DNA from: Lepas anatifera
Taxonomy: Eukaryota > Arthropoda > Thecostraca > Lepadidae
Length of the DNA stretch: 64,000 bases
Direction: 5' to 3'
Assembly (NCBI GenBank): GCA_034440635.1
Contig: JAOTON010002087.1
Location: 209,530-273,529, forward strand
Below, in pieces: positions 23,798-35,580 of this stretch. Below the pieces are notes generated by a model. It saw nothing but the letters and a program-made list of their open reading frames with translations. It was not told the DNA's origin and did no database searches. A program made the translations under genes and the position numbers. Every line of letters begins with the position of its first letter. Position 1 is the first letter of the stretch.

Positions 23798-24189
23798 CTG
23801 GCGACAGCCCAGCAGGGGGATCGGTAACCATAGAATCGAACAACAGCGGCCGGCGGCCGACAGAGAAACAGCGCAGTTCTTACCTTCAAATGAGAAACTG
23901 AGGCTTAGATGAACAATATCGCTGGAATATGTGAACCAACTTTTGGTTTTGTTCTGCTTCGATTTTGTGCTCATCTGGGATGCAAACGCGAAATTGTATC
24001 AAACAACAAAACTATAATGGTAACATTGACCACCAAGAAAGTTGCCACTGACTAGAAGGTGGGGGAAAGAGGGGAGGGCGCCAGTGAAATTTTAATTTTG
24101 TTACCCCCTATAAAATCAAAGCACTGGATTTAACCTCTTGCTACACTTTGCTTATCTAGCATCTACCAGTTTTCTGTCGAGGAAATTTT

Positions 24190-24415
24190 ATGTTGGGGAG
24201 CGTACCCTTTGTTGGGGAGTCTTCGTTGCGGATCCTGTTAGGAAGTGGGATGGCGGGCCCTCTATTGTGAAATTTCTGTTGCGAATCCTGCTAGTGGGGA
24301 GGCGGACCCTCTAGCGTGCAATTTCTGTTGCGAATCTTTTTAGGGAGTGGAGAGGCGGGCCCCTATTGTGGAATTTATGTTACGGATCCTGTTGGGGAGT
24401 GGGGAGGGGGCCCTT
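24190..24415. repeat. Decayed ~55-bp tandem repeat, about 4 units
   Basis: Units contain TTGGGGAGTGGGGAGGCGGG, then CCCTCTATTGTG and AATTTCTGTTGCGAATCCTG, with substitutions and length changes. The array lies in the intron between two GAP-domain exons. Confidence 0.75.
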
Positions 24416-24620
24416 TGAAGACTATCCTCATTCCTAGAGTCTACCACCACGGCGTTGTTGATTCCATTGTCATTGCAGAGTGTGGAAGGCCGCTTAAGTT
24501 ATGGTACGAAAATTGTCAAACTAGTCTTCACTTCCATCCTTGATTTCTTCCCCTCTCGCCCCACGTACTAACTTCCGTGAAAAAAGTAGCATCGACTGTT
24601 CTTTCCGGCCAATCTCTCAC

Positions 24621-24771
24621 TTTGAGTAGCTAAGAATGGCTGGTAGAGATCGTGAGGAAGCAGCGGCTCTGGCAGGTCCCTGAAGAACTCTTTGATGAGA
24701 GTGGCCACGTCGTGAGGACAAAGCTCTTCACTTAGCTTGACGTCAGCCCCACTGTCAAAATCCTCTCTCAG
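24621..24771 (-). CDS. ARHGAP6: RhoGAP (ARHGAP6-like), second GAP-domain exon
   Basis: The acceptor TCTGTCGTCAG and donor GTGAGA enclose 151 bp: 50 codons plus one base. It encodes [20 protein letters not shown], then [20 protein letters not shown], then [10 protein letters not shown]. '[19 protein letters not shown]' is the diagnostic RhoGAP motif that binds the Rho switch regions and helps shape the catalytic pocket. It is nearly identical to vertebrate ARHGAP6 at this position. The stretch is fully open and in phase with both neighbours. Confidence 0.95.
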
Positions 24772-25138
24772 CTGACGACAGACGGAGTGAAGCGGTCACC
24801 ACTTACCCCTATTGGGCTGAATGCAACAATGCTGGGCTTTACTTTTAATAATAAACTAGTTTTCTAAGCGAAAATATTTGTGGCAATATAAGGTTTGTCA
24901 CATCTCTTGGTTGCTGATTTCAAAGTATTTTAATGATTACTTTTTAAATGAGAGGCAATTTACGGAAAAGCGCCCAAATCAAAGTAAACAGGGAAGTCAT
25001 ATGAAAAATCACCAATCCTACTCTTTCACTCGCACACAGCTTTTCATTACTTGTTTCTATCGATATCAACCTTCCACACGTGATGGAGGGTCGATCACCC
25101 TTCACCCTACCACACTTTTTTCACGCATGATCACCAGC

Positions 25139-25692
25139 CCAAGCCGACTGCACCACAGGACTGAGGCACGTGATAACCGACCCACCCGACTGCACCACAG
25201 GGCCGAAACACGTGATAACCGACCCAAGCCGACTGCACCACAGGACTGAGGCACGTGATAACCGACCCACCCGACTGCACCACAGGACTGAGACACGTGA
25301 TAACCGACCCACCCGACTGCACCACAGGACTGAGACACGTGATAACCGACCCAAGCCGACTGCACCACAGGGCCGAGACACGTGATAACCGACCCAAGCC
25401 GACTGCACCACAGGACTGAGACACGTGATAACCGACCCAAGCCGACTGCACCACAGGGCCGAGACACGTGATAACCGACCCAAGCCGACTGCACCACAGG
25501 GCCGAGACACGTGATAACCGACCCAAGCCGACTGCACCACAGGACTGAGACACGTGATAACCGACCCAAGCCGACTGCACCACAGGACTGAGACACGTGA
25601 TAACCGACCCAAGCCGACTGCACCACAGGACTGAGACACGTGATAACCGACCCAAGCCGACTGCACCACAGGACTGAGACACGTAACCGATC
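25139..25692. repeat. 43-bp minisatellite, about 13 units, each with CACGTG
   Basis: Units such as CCCAAGCCGACTGCACCACA plus GGACTGAGACACGTGATAACCGA repeat head to tail. Variants are only CCCAAGCC/CCCACCC, GACTGAG/GGCCGAG and GACAC/GGCAC. The palindrome CACGTG occurs in essentially every unit; the last has decayed to CACGTAAC. Because 43 is not a multiple of 3, all three minus-strand frames stay open, giving the spurious 174-208-residue frames at 25102-25757. The array is intronic. Confidence 0.95.
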
Positions 25693-25725
25693 AAGAAAAG
25701 GGGCCGAGCCACGCGACAGCTATAA

Positions 25726-26627
25726 TTAACACCAGCTGGTACGGGGGCCCACTCCACTTTCGCCGGTACCTGTGGGGTCTACCGGCCCTCCACCCTACCA
25801 TCTCTACAACCATACTAGGTAGCTAGAAGTCAAAGTATGGTTTCATAGGAATACAACCAAAATATACGTATTGTGTCATAACGGCCGATCAAATGATGTA
25901 TCTGATCAAGCAATGTAAACATCTTGACAGGTCCACCCCGGAAATCGACCTGAAATGGCCGGACCTAAGGCCAAGTCGAGGCCATCATGGCTATGATGCA
26001 TATCATTCGAACGAGAGTGGCAAGTGAAGCATGATGACGTAAAAAAACTTTATCGACGCTTTCTTGGAAGTTATTGACCTTAAGCCGATTTACCAGCGTA
26101 TTTCTAATGGAGAGTATGGTCCTGATCTGACCCAAGATCATCAATATCAACATAGTATTAGTAATAACGCGCGCAATAGTACGCAATTGTAGCAATAATC
26201 GTTATCGGTGACATTAAAGTACTTCGGTGACATAATAGTACTCGGTTTGATGTGGATTTCAGATCGATATATCAACTCTGCTCTTACTGCTGAACTTCTA
26301 AACGTTTCTTGAGATGAATTCACTTGACCTGGACTGGTGACCTGACCTGATATGACCTGGATCTAAAATTTTGTCAGTAGATTTGAAAAGTACCAACATG
26401 AAACCCAAACGTGCGTTTTGTGTCAAAACGGTCGATTAAACAATGTGTTTTATCAAATGATGTAGAAACCTTATCAGGCCAACCCTAAAATTGATCTGAC
26501 ATGACCTGATAGATGACATCACAGGTTTTCCAAGTACGACGACGTTGCGCGTCGCCGTCTTTTGGGTTCTGTGTAAAACCCTTAGGAAGGGAGTGGGTGC
26601 CTACCTTCCCCGTACCAGCGCGAGTAA
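25726..26627. mobile_element. TTAA-flanked element, family 2-related, with GTACCAGC ends
   Basis: The left TTAACACCAGCTGGTACGGG and the right CCCCGTACCAGCGCGAGTAA are inverted repeats, with TTAA at left 25726-25729 and a decayed GTAA at right. The interior has TGACCTGGACTGGTGACCTG (about 26323) and a CG-rich hairpin at about 26533-26556, in the same place as in the family 2 copies. Its right end lies about 34 bp from the donor site of the 26670-26771 RhoGAP exon. Confidence 0.75.
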
Positions 26628-26669
26628 GTGAAGAGTGCCATGACAGACGTATGCGAGGGAGTGACTCAC

Positions 26670-26771
26670 CTGTCTGGCGCGCTTTTTGCTGCTGCTGACC
26701 CTGAAAACGCCCACCGTTTGGAGGCCGTATGTCTCTATGTGGCGAATGCAGGTGGACAGCACCAACGGTAT
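26670..26771 (-). CDS. ARHGAP6: RhoGAP (ARHGAP6-like), first GAP-domain exon with arginine finger
   Basis: This 102-bp exon (34 codons, phase 0 both ends) lies between an acceptor ending TATCGGCAG and a GTGAGT donor. It encodes [15 protein letters not shown], then [19 protein letters not shown]. 'GVFRV' contains the arginine finger of RhoGAP proteins, so catalytic GTPase activation should be retained. ARHGAP36 is thought to have lost this residue. 'GLQTVG(I/V)FRV.SSKKR.RQ' is a signature of ARHGAP6. The exon is preceded by a 10-kb intron in which one expected linker exon was not found. Confidence 0.93.
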
Positions 26772-27863
26772 CTGCCGATATCGAAGAACACGTATCAACC
26801 ACCAAAGCAGGCCTACTTTTGATAATCAGACATTTATACACTTTAAAGCCTCACCGTTTTAACCGCACGCCCAATTAACGGCACCTTAGGGGATTTCACG
26901 AGCCCGCGAAGGTACATCGCCTTTGTGTGTGAACTGCGGAGTGAGGTATGTTTCAGACGCGCCACGTCAGTGAATCTAGGAGGGTCCGTGTGGGCTCCTG
27001 GAGGGGTTCGTGCTCACCATTGAGCTGCATGAACTGGCTGCATAACACAACTGGCAAGGTGACGCCTCATCCCCAGCCATTTCTGGAGGAACGACCACAC
27101 ACCTTCTCTTACCCCTGCGACCTGCACCAAACAAGAGGAGCGCCTCCGGCCGGGAGCCGACTAGCCCTGGCCGACACACCATTTTCACAAACGAATCCCA
27201 ATCCAAACGGTTACTTCTGGAGTTGGGAAGAGTCTGAACCTGGACCCTCCCTGAAGATCTGGTGAAGAAGAAAAAGAAGGGTCTATGGGAAGACTGGTGA
27301 GAGATACGTGTCACAATCCCTGGCTATGGAGATGTGTGCCTAATGACGGCGACAGTTTGCACTTCATCAGGTTTTCTTAGGCGTTTTCAGAGTTAATCAT
27401 TCTTTTCTGTTCTCATGTGTGAATACATCGCACCAGTAAGGTGGTCAGAAAACATGGACACATGTAGCGTTGACAGTTGACGTGAATTAATATTCCAGTC
27501 ATCATCCTTATCGGTCGTCAGAAATTCTTTCAGAAAAGGCGATGCCAATCAAAACGTCGCAATCGTGGTGGCTGTGACCCGTTTACATTTCTTATCAATA
27601 CTCTTGATCCCAGGCAATCTGAGAGAACTCTTCTTCTTGTAAATTTATATTTTTCTTATTTGCCACCACCGTGCCGCAGCTGGCAAAGGCACCACGCTTG
27701 GGTGTGGAAGGCCCCTGGATCAAGGCTGACCTGTGGCAGCCTTTTCCGCGGCCGCCTCCTACCCAGGAGATAGCGGTACACTGGGGAGTGCGCACCGCAG
27801 CAGTGGAATCAACGCCGTGCCAGCCGACTTCACTGTTTGTGGGTGCATGGGCCTGATCGGCCT
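26772..27863. other. Intronic DNA without supported exons
   Basis: A GC-rich patch at about 27000-27260 and another at 27670-27860 have open frames on both strands, but neither gives a recognisable protein. A donor-like GTGAGC occurs on the minus strand near 27015. The missing linker exon of the RhoGAP could be here, but I could not identify it. Confidence 0.35.
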
Positions 27864-28667
27864 TTAACACGCGTATTGACGGGGGTCTGAGCCACCTTCG
27901 CTTTGACGAGGGGGGTGGGTACCTGCCCCCTAAGATCTCGAGGACCACGGGAGGTAGCGAAAAACGGTAAACGGCGTTGAGTAGCCCCTCCACTTCACCA
28001 TCGAAAATATTTGCACCATTTTTTGTCAGGTCACATTTAAGGTCACGAGAGGTCAAAACATGCCGTCATAGGAATAACATGTAAATGAAGGTTTTCGGAC
28101 ATTACATCTGAACAAGTAAAATAAAGCAAAACGACTTAAACTATATGAATCCTCGCAGCAAGCCGAATCGAATGATATATAATTTCACTTTGCTAGGTCA
28201 AATCAAGGATTTGTTCTGACCTGAGGTCAGGTCTGGGTCAACTTATATAGAATGCATATTATTAGAAACGCAGACAAGGCGAATCTAATGCAGCTAAAAT
28301 GAATGCTTTATCACCATCCGTTACAGATTTATTCAGTCACAACCATTTTTCACATGTATTTCCAATGGAGAGGTCATGGTTCGTACCTGACCTTAGGTCA
28401 TCGATATAAAAAATACCTTGGACCACATTTTGGAGAACTCGGTAGGCCCATTATGTGATATGAGTTTCAATCGGATAAGTTCACTTATGCTATCTTAAAC
28501 TTTTTGAGGTCAGGTCAGTTGACCTGTACTGGCGACCTGACCTGAGATGACCCCACCTTAAAATTTTCACAGCAGTCGTAAAAATGATTAGAGAAAAGGT
28601 ATGCCAAGTACGGCGGCGCTAAGCGCCGTCCGTCTTTAGCACGCGCCCCCGTCAATGCGCGTGCTAA
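27864..28667. mobile_element. TTAA-flanked element, family 2, copy b
   Basis: The left end TTAACACGCGTATTGACGGG matches copy a at 9736-10578, and the two copies align over most of their length. The right terminus (CCCCCGTCAATGCGCGTGC) is present and then repeated in the 84-bp tandem duplication that follows. TGACCT/AGGTCA clusters are at about 28215-28245 and 28500-28550. No transposase. Confidence 0.85.
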
Positions 28668-28796
28668 AAGTGATCCACCGGTCCGGTCTCTCGTCCGCGG
28701 CCCTCATGCGAGTACACTTTTAGCACGCGCCCCCGTCAATGTGCGTGCTAAAAGTGATCCACCGGTCCGGTCTCTCGTCCGCGGCCCTCATGCGAG
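28636..28796. repeat. 84-bp tandem duplication of a MITE terminus, 2 units
   Basis: A block starting AGCACGCGCCCCCGTCAATG and ending CCGCGGCCCTCATGCGAG occurs at 28638 and again at 28722 with one visible substitution (ATGCGC/ATGTGC). Each unit contains a near-perfect palindrome of the family 2 terminal repeat. Confidence 0.9.
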
Positions 28797-28987
28797 GATT
28801 CGGCCTGTGCCGGGCGCTGCGGCTTGGGGAGACCGGAGCAGCCTATGGCCCGCCAAGTGCGGTGCCGCTGTCCCGTAAGGGTGCCGGCAAATGGAAACTT
28901 CCGCTCTGTACATAGTGTAAGTGCGTTCTATGAATGATACTAGCTACTAACAAAAAATTTTCCGGGGAAAGGAACACAAAAATATTA

Positions 28988-28991
<4 letters not shown>

Positions 28992-29031
<40 letters not shown>
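28992..29031. repeat. (TA)n microsatellite
   Basis: About 20 uninterrupted TA units. Confidence 0.95.
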
Positions 29032-29033
<2 letters not shown>

Positions 29034-29532
29034 TATTTGCACTAAATATCACGCAAAATCAACTACATCAAAAGACTGGCCATGTAAGGAGAGCGCAAGG
29101 GCGAAGTGTGGATTAACACATAAGAAAGAGAGGGGACAGTTAAGTCTCACCCATAAAGTGAAAAACGTCCCGAATAATATGAACGGAAGGTAACATTGTG
29201 CTCTAAATAAAAAAGGTTTTGCGTAGAGTGAGCAATTTTGCCCAACAGGAGATCAAAGATACACTGACCACTAGAGTTGTCAATCGGCAATCGCTTCGAT
29301 CTGAATCGATCGATCTCCGATCTGAAGTCCAATTTAAAAACCAGTTGGGCAGGTCCTGAACTTCCTGGCACATTTCGGAAACTTTACTGGCTCTGTAATA
29401 TCAAATATTAGGTATTGTTTCAATCATGGGATGTATTACTTGCATTGTGGTACTACATTCAGAAGTGCAGCCCAAGAGAACTGATGATGATTGGAGTTTT
29501 AAGGCACTGCAGCTGCAGAGGCTATGTGTGCC

Positions 29533-29809
29533 CAGGGGCATAGCCAAGGGGGGCAGGGACAGCCGCCCCCCCATGAGGGCCCGAAGGGCCCCCTCAGGAC
29601 ACGAGCCGCGCGAAGCGCGGCTCGCCCGCACTATGTTCTGTGGTCAAATTTGGCATTTTATACCAGACAGAGCCCCCTTAAGTCCTCTTCAGGACTCTAT
29701 TCTGTAACAAGCAGGGCCCTTTTTACCCATCAGGGCCCTTTTGACGCTGTCAAAGGGGCTCTTTTCGGGGCACCGTCCCTCCCTGAGCGAAATCCTGGCG
29801 ACGCCCCTG
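29533..29809. mobile_element. hAT MITE (277 bp) with 8-bp target duplication
   Basis: Termini are CAGGGGCATAGCCAAGG and CCTGGCGACGCCCCTG. The flanks TGTGTGCC (29525-29532) and TATGTGCC (29810-29817) differ at one base. The interior is rich in palindromes (GGGCCCGAAGGGCCC; GAGCCGCGCGAAGCGCGGCTC). No coding capacity. Confidence 0.8.
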
Positions 29810-29817
29810 TATGTGCC

Positions 29818-32800
29818 CGAGCACGAGAGAACAAACTCTCCGAAGAGGATACCACTCTAGCCTAGATCAGCTATATGAACAAATTCTTGCAAGGCAACAA
29901 CGTGTCAAAATCGCACCCAACCATACAAAACAATATACTTACCCTCGGCTTAGTATGTGTCTATGGTCGGGTCTAAAATGTCAGACTATATATTTGCAAT
30001 GAAGAAAATGAATGCAAGCTCTTATTATCCCATCTGAAGAGGTACCGAAAACAGAGGCAATGTGTTGTGGATTGGGATATGATCACGACTACTTTACCAA
30101 TGTTCAACATTCATAGGCGCAGGAGCTGTGGGGGTTGTGGAGATAGCTGCCCTCTCCCCCGATCTTTCTGACCGTGGGGGTAGTGGTGGGGGGGAGGGTG
30201 TGGTATCTAATGCTCTCAGAAAACAAAGAAAGAAATATTTGACATGTAAGCTGCTGAACGAAATTGGTGACTTTGAGCGAGTCCAAGCACCCATTTTCAG
30301 TAAAGACATTTGAAGGGGTCAGGATTCCTAATCTGGAGGCGGATGTGGTTAGCTCCTTGGCAATCGGCGTTGCCCGATCATCTGATCCCCTGTGTAATTT
30401 CACCTCCATTAGGTACCTGTGCTTGCTCGCACCGAGAGGGAAACACCCTCATCTTTGCTAATGTGTCTGACAGGAGTAGGGACTTAGATCTCGTTTCGGG
30501 TGCCCGGATACCCGGAATGTAGCATCGAATAAATGTTTACGTCCTCTAAATGTTTTTGTTTCATTTTAAGCACTTGAAATTGGCTTTATGCAGTTGAGCG
30601 TTATATGACCCATGCTGTTACAGACCCTTTAAACCCAAATAAGATTATGGTGATGATGCACTTAGACAGGCCCGTCGGAATGATAACAGCTTATATTATA
30701 CTTACACTATGAAAATGTTGTCTAACAACGTTGTTTATAGTTCCGGTAACCCAAATCAATTCTTTAAAAAAAAAACGCCAGTCCTCTGGTAGGTATCTGA
30801 TATCTACAGGGGAATGAACTGCATCCACGGTTCAACTAACTACTGCATAAAATTGCCTGCCAGATCCTGTGATTTTGAATAAGATTAGCTGGCACGCTAG
30901 ATCACTTAAGAAGGAGCCTAGCTATTCAAAGAGCTCTATCATACGTGTCAAACCTGCTAAAAGATTGATATCAACGAACCTCGGGCTTGTTTTGGGTCAC
31001 CACGGTGTCTTTTTGACAGATGTCGCTATGGGTGCTCTTTAGACATTTTGAGAGGCACGTTCCCCACGCTGATTTTTTGTATTAATCCTAGTAGGGTTAA
31101 ACATTTTAGCTTTCCACGGCAAGTCAGAGCTTTCAGATTTTTCCTGGGAGAGGCTGGCGTCTGGGAAGAGGCTACAAGGATGTCGAACCAGGAAAGATAT
31201 AATCAAATATTTGAACCAGGGCCTGAGAACCAGCATTCAGAGGCGGGGATGTTTGAAGAAAATGCCAATCATTTGGGGAGCACAGGAAAAGCAGGGTGGC
31301 TGTGCTTCTGCCACCTTCTACGAAAACCCTGGTATTTCTAAGAACAGTTCCTGCATCCCATAGACATTGGCTGAGGCTCAGCGCCGTCGACAAAGAGCGT
31401 TGCCCCAGTCAACGTTGTCACCCTGCATGGCCCCTATCATCGGTTATAGGGTGATAGAGGGCAGTGAGGTGGTCGATGAATATCTTCTTATTGTTGTGCA
31501 TCTGTGACAGAAAACTCTGCACTCCAAATCCTACATGTTCTCGGATTTTTTCCTATTCTTACCTTTAGACCCTCGTCCGTATAAAGGTTTTATTTTTTCG
31601 TGGAAGTTAGCCGAAATCAGCAAATTTTCGGATGATATGAATAGGCCAAAACATCCCTGGCCCCACCAGTAACGACGACCCTTGGCCCTCCACTCTCAAC
31701 TTCAAAATAGTTGAGAGTGGAGGGCACCTATCTCAGCAGTCCACCAATTCGCAGTCACCGCAATGATGCAACGACTAAGTGTTTTCGAAAGGCTCCTTCT
31801 TTGACACTTTTCAGAAAAGAGGAGGACAAGACTGCTATTCATTTTTCCTTTCCATTTCCATCTGTTGAACTTGTTGCAATAGTGACACCTGAAAATACCC
31901 CAAGATTGATTTAGGAAAGAGCAACGCAGCCTGTAGGTGATGAAATAGTGACCAGTATTGCGTCATATACCCAGTCTAGCAATAAACCCTGGTGGAACCT
32001 ATCATGGTGCGTGATCTTGGCTTACGACCACAAAAGATGGAGCGGGGAGCATCGAAGAAGAAAAACAAGGCCCACCTTCTGGGAAGCCACTGTATTGTTA
32101 CATTATTTACAAGAGCAGCACATTATTTGTGAACCGGATAACACATCAACGACTTGTTCGGAAACAGTAATGAGCTGAGTAAGTGAGCACTTATGACCAG
32201 AGTAGTTGCATTCGCCAGAAAAATACAATAGTTAAGTAGCTTTGCGGAATTTCAGAATGCAGCTGGGTTACCATCTAAAAGTATGTGGGAGATCTTTACC
32301 TTTGAAGAACCAAACTTATGAGATGACAGCAATGCCTTCCTGCCCAGCTTTCCTTGGTTTCAATGCGTCAAATTCATACATCCGCTCTACTCGACGAGGG
32401 ACCCTTGTTGGAACTTCTTTTTGTCAATTTTGTCCCGATTAATGCCGTGTATTGCGTCATATATTTAGCCCAGCTAAAATGTTGCAACCCATACGTCATT
32501 TACAAAATGTCATCTGTGGCACATGCGATTCCCAGCTGTCTGTTTCTGTCTTTTTGGTGCCAACTATAGCTAATGAATCTTCCGAATTGGACGTAAGTGG
32601 AAGCCAAAATACAAAGTGTGTATTGTCGGTTTTAACGGCATTTTCCATACTAGCACGAAACGCTTTCTGATTGCTTCAAATGGCTCAAAGGCAGAAAAAT
32701 GGGTGTCTACACTCTGTGAGGGGAGTGCTCAGATATGAAATGTTCAGTGGAAAATGTGGCATAGGTTAATGCTGGTGTAGATAATCCACCTCACTATCTC

Positions 32801-33628
32801 AAAGTGCAAAAACCTTGACTTCATCGAGAGTAGATCCAACACTTACGACTTTCTCCATAAGCCAAATTTTCTATAACCAGTCCAGCCCCAAGTTCCTGCT
32901 GAAGTTATATTTCCAGGGTCAGTTTCCCTTAAAAAATTCCTCTTTGTGAAACCGAGTTCTTTCTTGTTTCATAGCTATTTGAATTGAATGATGTGCTGTT
33001 CGGGCACCCCATTTGCTATCCCCCTCAGTCTTTCACTTTGTGCAGTACGTATTTAAAACGCTCAAAATGAGTGAGCCATATGGGGAAGGCATCATTCTTA
33101 ACAACACTTCTTCCAACAAGCTGACGCTTATAAATCTGGAGCTCCCTCACAATCTTTAAACTTTTAATCACCCGCCGTGAAAGCTCATTAGAAATAATCA
33201 GTGTAATGATCATGTTAGGTTGACTTGATCTTTGGAGGGAATGGTAAAACAAGGTTTCATTGCTATTTTTCAATATAACTTAGCTTTGATAATAAAGTTG
33301 AACTTATCATGTTGACAGGGAGATGCGCTTATTTTTTCAACTTATCGTAAACAGAGATAACAGTCCGTCTAGCAGGTGAAATCAGCTTCATAAAATTATA
33401 TACATACATGCGTTACAGGTTTACAGCGGCGTGCAAAAGCACACATTTTGAAAGTACTTGTGTAAAATGGAACATCACACTGAAATTGGACAGGAAACAT
33501 GTTACGAACAGAATAATTGATTAAAACCTATATATAGAGCTACAAGAAGGCTATCCGAGCTGACCTGAGACGTGGACATCCGAGACACTGTCAGCTAGCA
33601 GCGAGCACGTGGGGTGACAAAACCTAGC
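29818..33628. other. Long intronic stretch without recognised genes
   Basis: I found no supported exon or mobile element here apart from the hairpin at 31685-31725. A minus-strand stretch at about 31425-31520 reads SFLSQMHNNKKIFIDHLTAL with coding-like composition, but it matches nothing I recognise. Confidence 0.35.
31685..31725. repeat. Perfect 16-bp hairpin
   Basis: GCCCTCCACTCTCAAC (31685-31700) and GTTGAGAGTGGAGGGC (31710-31725) are exact complements around a 9-base loop. Confidence 0.92.
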
Positions 33629-34498
33629 TTAACACGCGCACTGGAGGGGAACCTTGGAAGCCGCCCTCCCCAGCTATGTTTCTAGGATGGCCGGAGAACC
33701 GTTTGTAGCCCAAAAACGATACACTACCATATTTACAAGATTTCATCCATGGGTCAATGAGTGCAATAATTTTGAAAACCGGTCGAATATTATAGGCTTT
33801 CAAAGTCAGACCTACATTTTTAGATCACCACAATCGCGCGATCGAACCAATTCGCTTGCATTGGATACCAACTAGTGACGTCATAACGCCATACAACGGG
33901 AATTATATGTCAAGGGCACCTAACATGAAGGTCATGGTCACTGACCCCAGTGCTTCCGGTCAAATGGCGTTACCCGGTCTGACGTATATTATGCTATACC
34001 TTAACGTAAAAGTAACTCAATGTAAAAGTAGAACTCAAAGGTGATGGGTAAAGGTAAATCCTCATTTGTCACCAAACAGTTGCTAAAGTGCTAGTTATAG
34101 TGCACATTATAGGTAGTATACCATATTGTGACATAATAGGTCAAAAGCCTTGAATGACCTTGACCCAAAAATTGTAGGAAATATTATTTGTGAAATTCCC
34201 TCTATGACCCTGGTCAAAATTTTGCTTATTTTCGTCTCTTTTCCGCATAATCACGGCATTTCCCAATAGGTCCCCGGCATGGACAGGATTTAACATTTAG
34301 GACCTCGTTTGACCTTGAAGGCTAACTCGTTTGACTCGTTTGACATAGGTCAATAAAAATCGGGTATGATGTAGTTAACCCCAGCCCCCACCCACCCATT
34401 AACCAATCTTTTTCTCTTAGTTTCTGAGAGCTTAGGGGCCTGTCAGGCCTCCCTTCAGAGTGCGTTAGTGACAGACCCCTCTCCAGTGCGGGTGTTAA
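33629..34498. mobile_element. TTAA-flanked element, family 1, copy c
   Basis: This is the best-preserved copy. TTAACACGCGCACTGGAGGG on the left and CTCTCCAGTGCGGGTGTTAA on the right are inverted repeats, with TTAA at 33629-33632 and 34495-34498. The interior contains CAATCGCGCGATCGAACCAA, AGGTCA-type words and blocks shared with 778-1704 and 20591-21376. Confidence 0.85.
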
Positions 34499-34514
34499 AC
34501 ATGGGTACTGAATG

Positions 34515-35580
34515 CCCTGGGCAACTTAAAAAATACAGAAATGTCTACGTCTTTCGAGCTAGCACTGGGTAAAGAATATATTTGAAGAAATTAAACCATA
34601 TATTTCGATACCTGTTGCGGTATCTTGTTCACTGGTTACAAAGGCTACAAGTTAAAGATACTGAGACAAAAAACACACTGCAGCCAAAAAAGCATTTCGA
34701 CACTTTGAAAAAAATCATATAAAAGCGTATTTTCCCGTATGAAAAGAATCGCAATTTTAAACATAACAGCATACATCTTAACAGTGATAATCTATAAATA
34801 GTAAAAAGAGTCAATTGTATAAACAGGGAACTGATTCCACTAAACACAATTTAAAGACATTAATTCAACTCATATGGAAACACCTACAAAGAACTATTAT
34901 TGGAAAAGGTCGAAGAACTAAGCAAAAGGTCTAAGACTAGCCAATCTAATAAACCTAGGCCTGTATCCCAACTCGAACTCAAGGATAATTCTCGTACATC
35001 AGGGTCCAGGATGAACTTATCCCTCGAATTTTTATTGTTTCTCTAACGGTAGCTTTTTCAGCTTCTTTCGTTGGCTGATGTTTTTGAAAAGCAAAAACAT
35101 GAAACAGTTTTGAAAAAACAGCATTAGTGAACAATATGAGCCGGAAAAAGTATACCCCAACATTCTTAGACCTTTCTCCATTAATTGTTTCTTATAGGTG
35201 CTTCCATGTGAGTTGACTCCATGCCTTTAAATTGTGTTTGGTTGAATCACTTTCCTGTTTATTCAATTGACTCCATTGTTTTAACTATTTCAAGATTATC
35301 ACTGTTAGGACGCATGCTGTTAGGTTTAAAATGGCATGTTCTTTCCTGCGGTACAACACGCTTTTAGATATATCTTTTTCAAAGCGTCGAAATGTTGTTG
35401 TGTCTGCAGTATGTTTTTTTGTCTCAACATCTTCTTTTTTAACTTGTAACTTGTGCAACCAGTGAACAAGATACCGCAATGGATATCCAAACAGATGGTT
35501 TAATTTCTTCAAATATTTTCTTCAACCAGTGCTAGCCCGAAAAACGTAGACATTTATATAAATCAACCTGGGTAAAATGA
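34515..35580. mobile_element. Foldback (long inverted repeat) element
   Basis: About 400 bp at each side are diverged inverted copies. Left landmarks are GTCTACGTCTTTCGAGCTAG and CGGTATCTTGTTCACTGGTT. Right landmarks are their complements, AACCAGTGAACAAGATACCG (about 35456) and CTAGCCCGAAAAACGTAGAC (about 35532). The unique middle is short (about 34930-35140). No coding region was recognised. Confidence 0.7.

Noticed and set aside
25139..25692. CRISPR array
   Set aside because: It is a head-to-tail repeat without unique spacers, in a eukaryotic intron.
25102..25757. Three minus-strand open frames of 174-208 codons
   Set aside because: They are frames of the 43-bp minisatellite; the peptide repeats only because the DNA repeats.
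31425..31520. Minus-strand coding-like peptide (SFLSQMHNNKKIFIDHLTAL)
   Set aside because: Short, no recognised family, no paired splice sites in phase with the RhoGAP gene.
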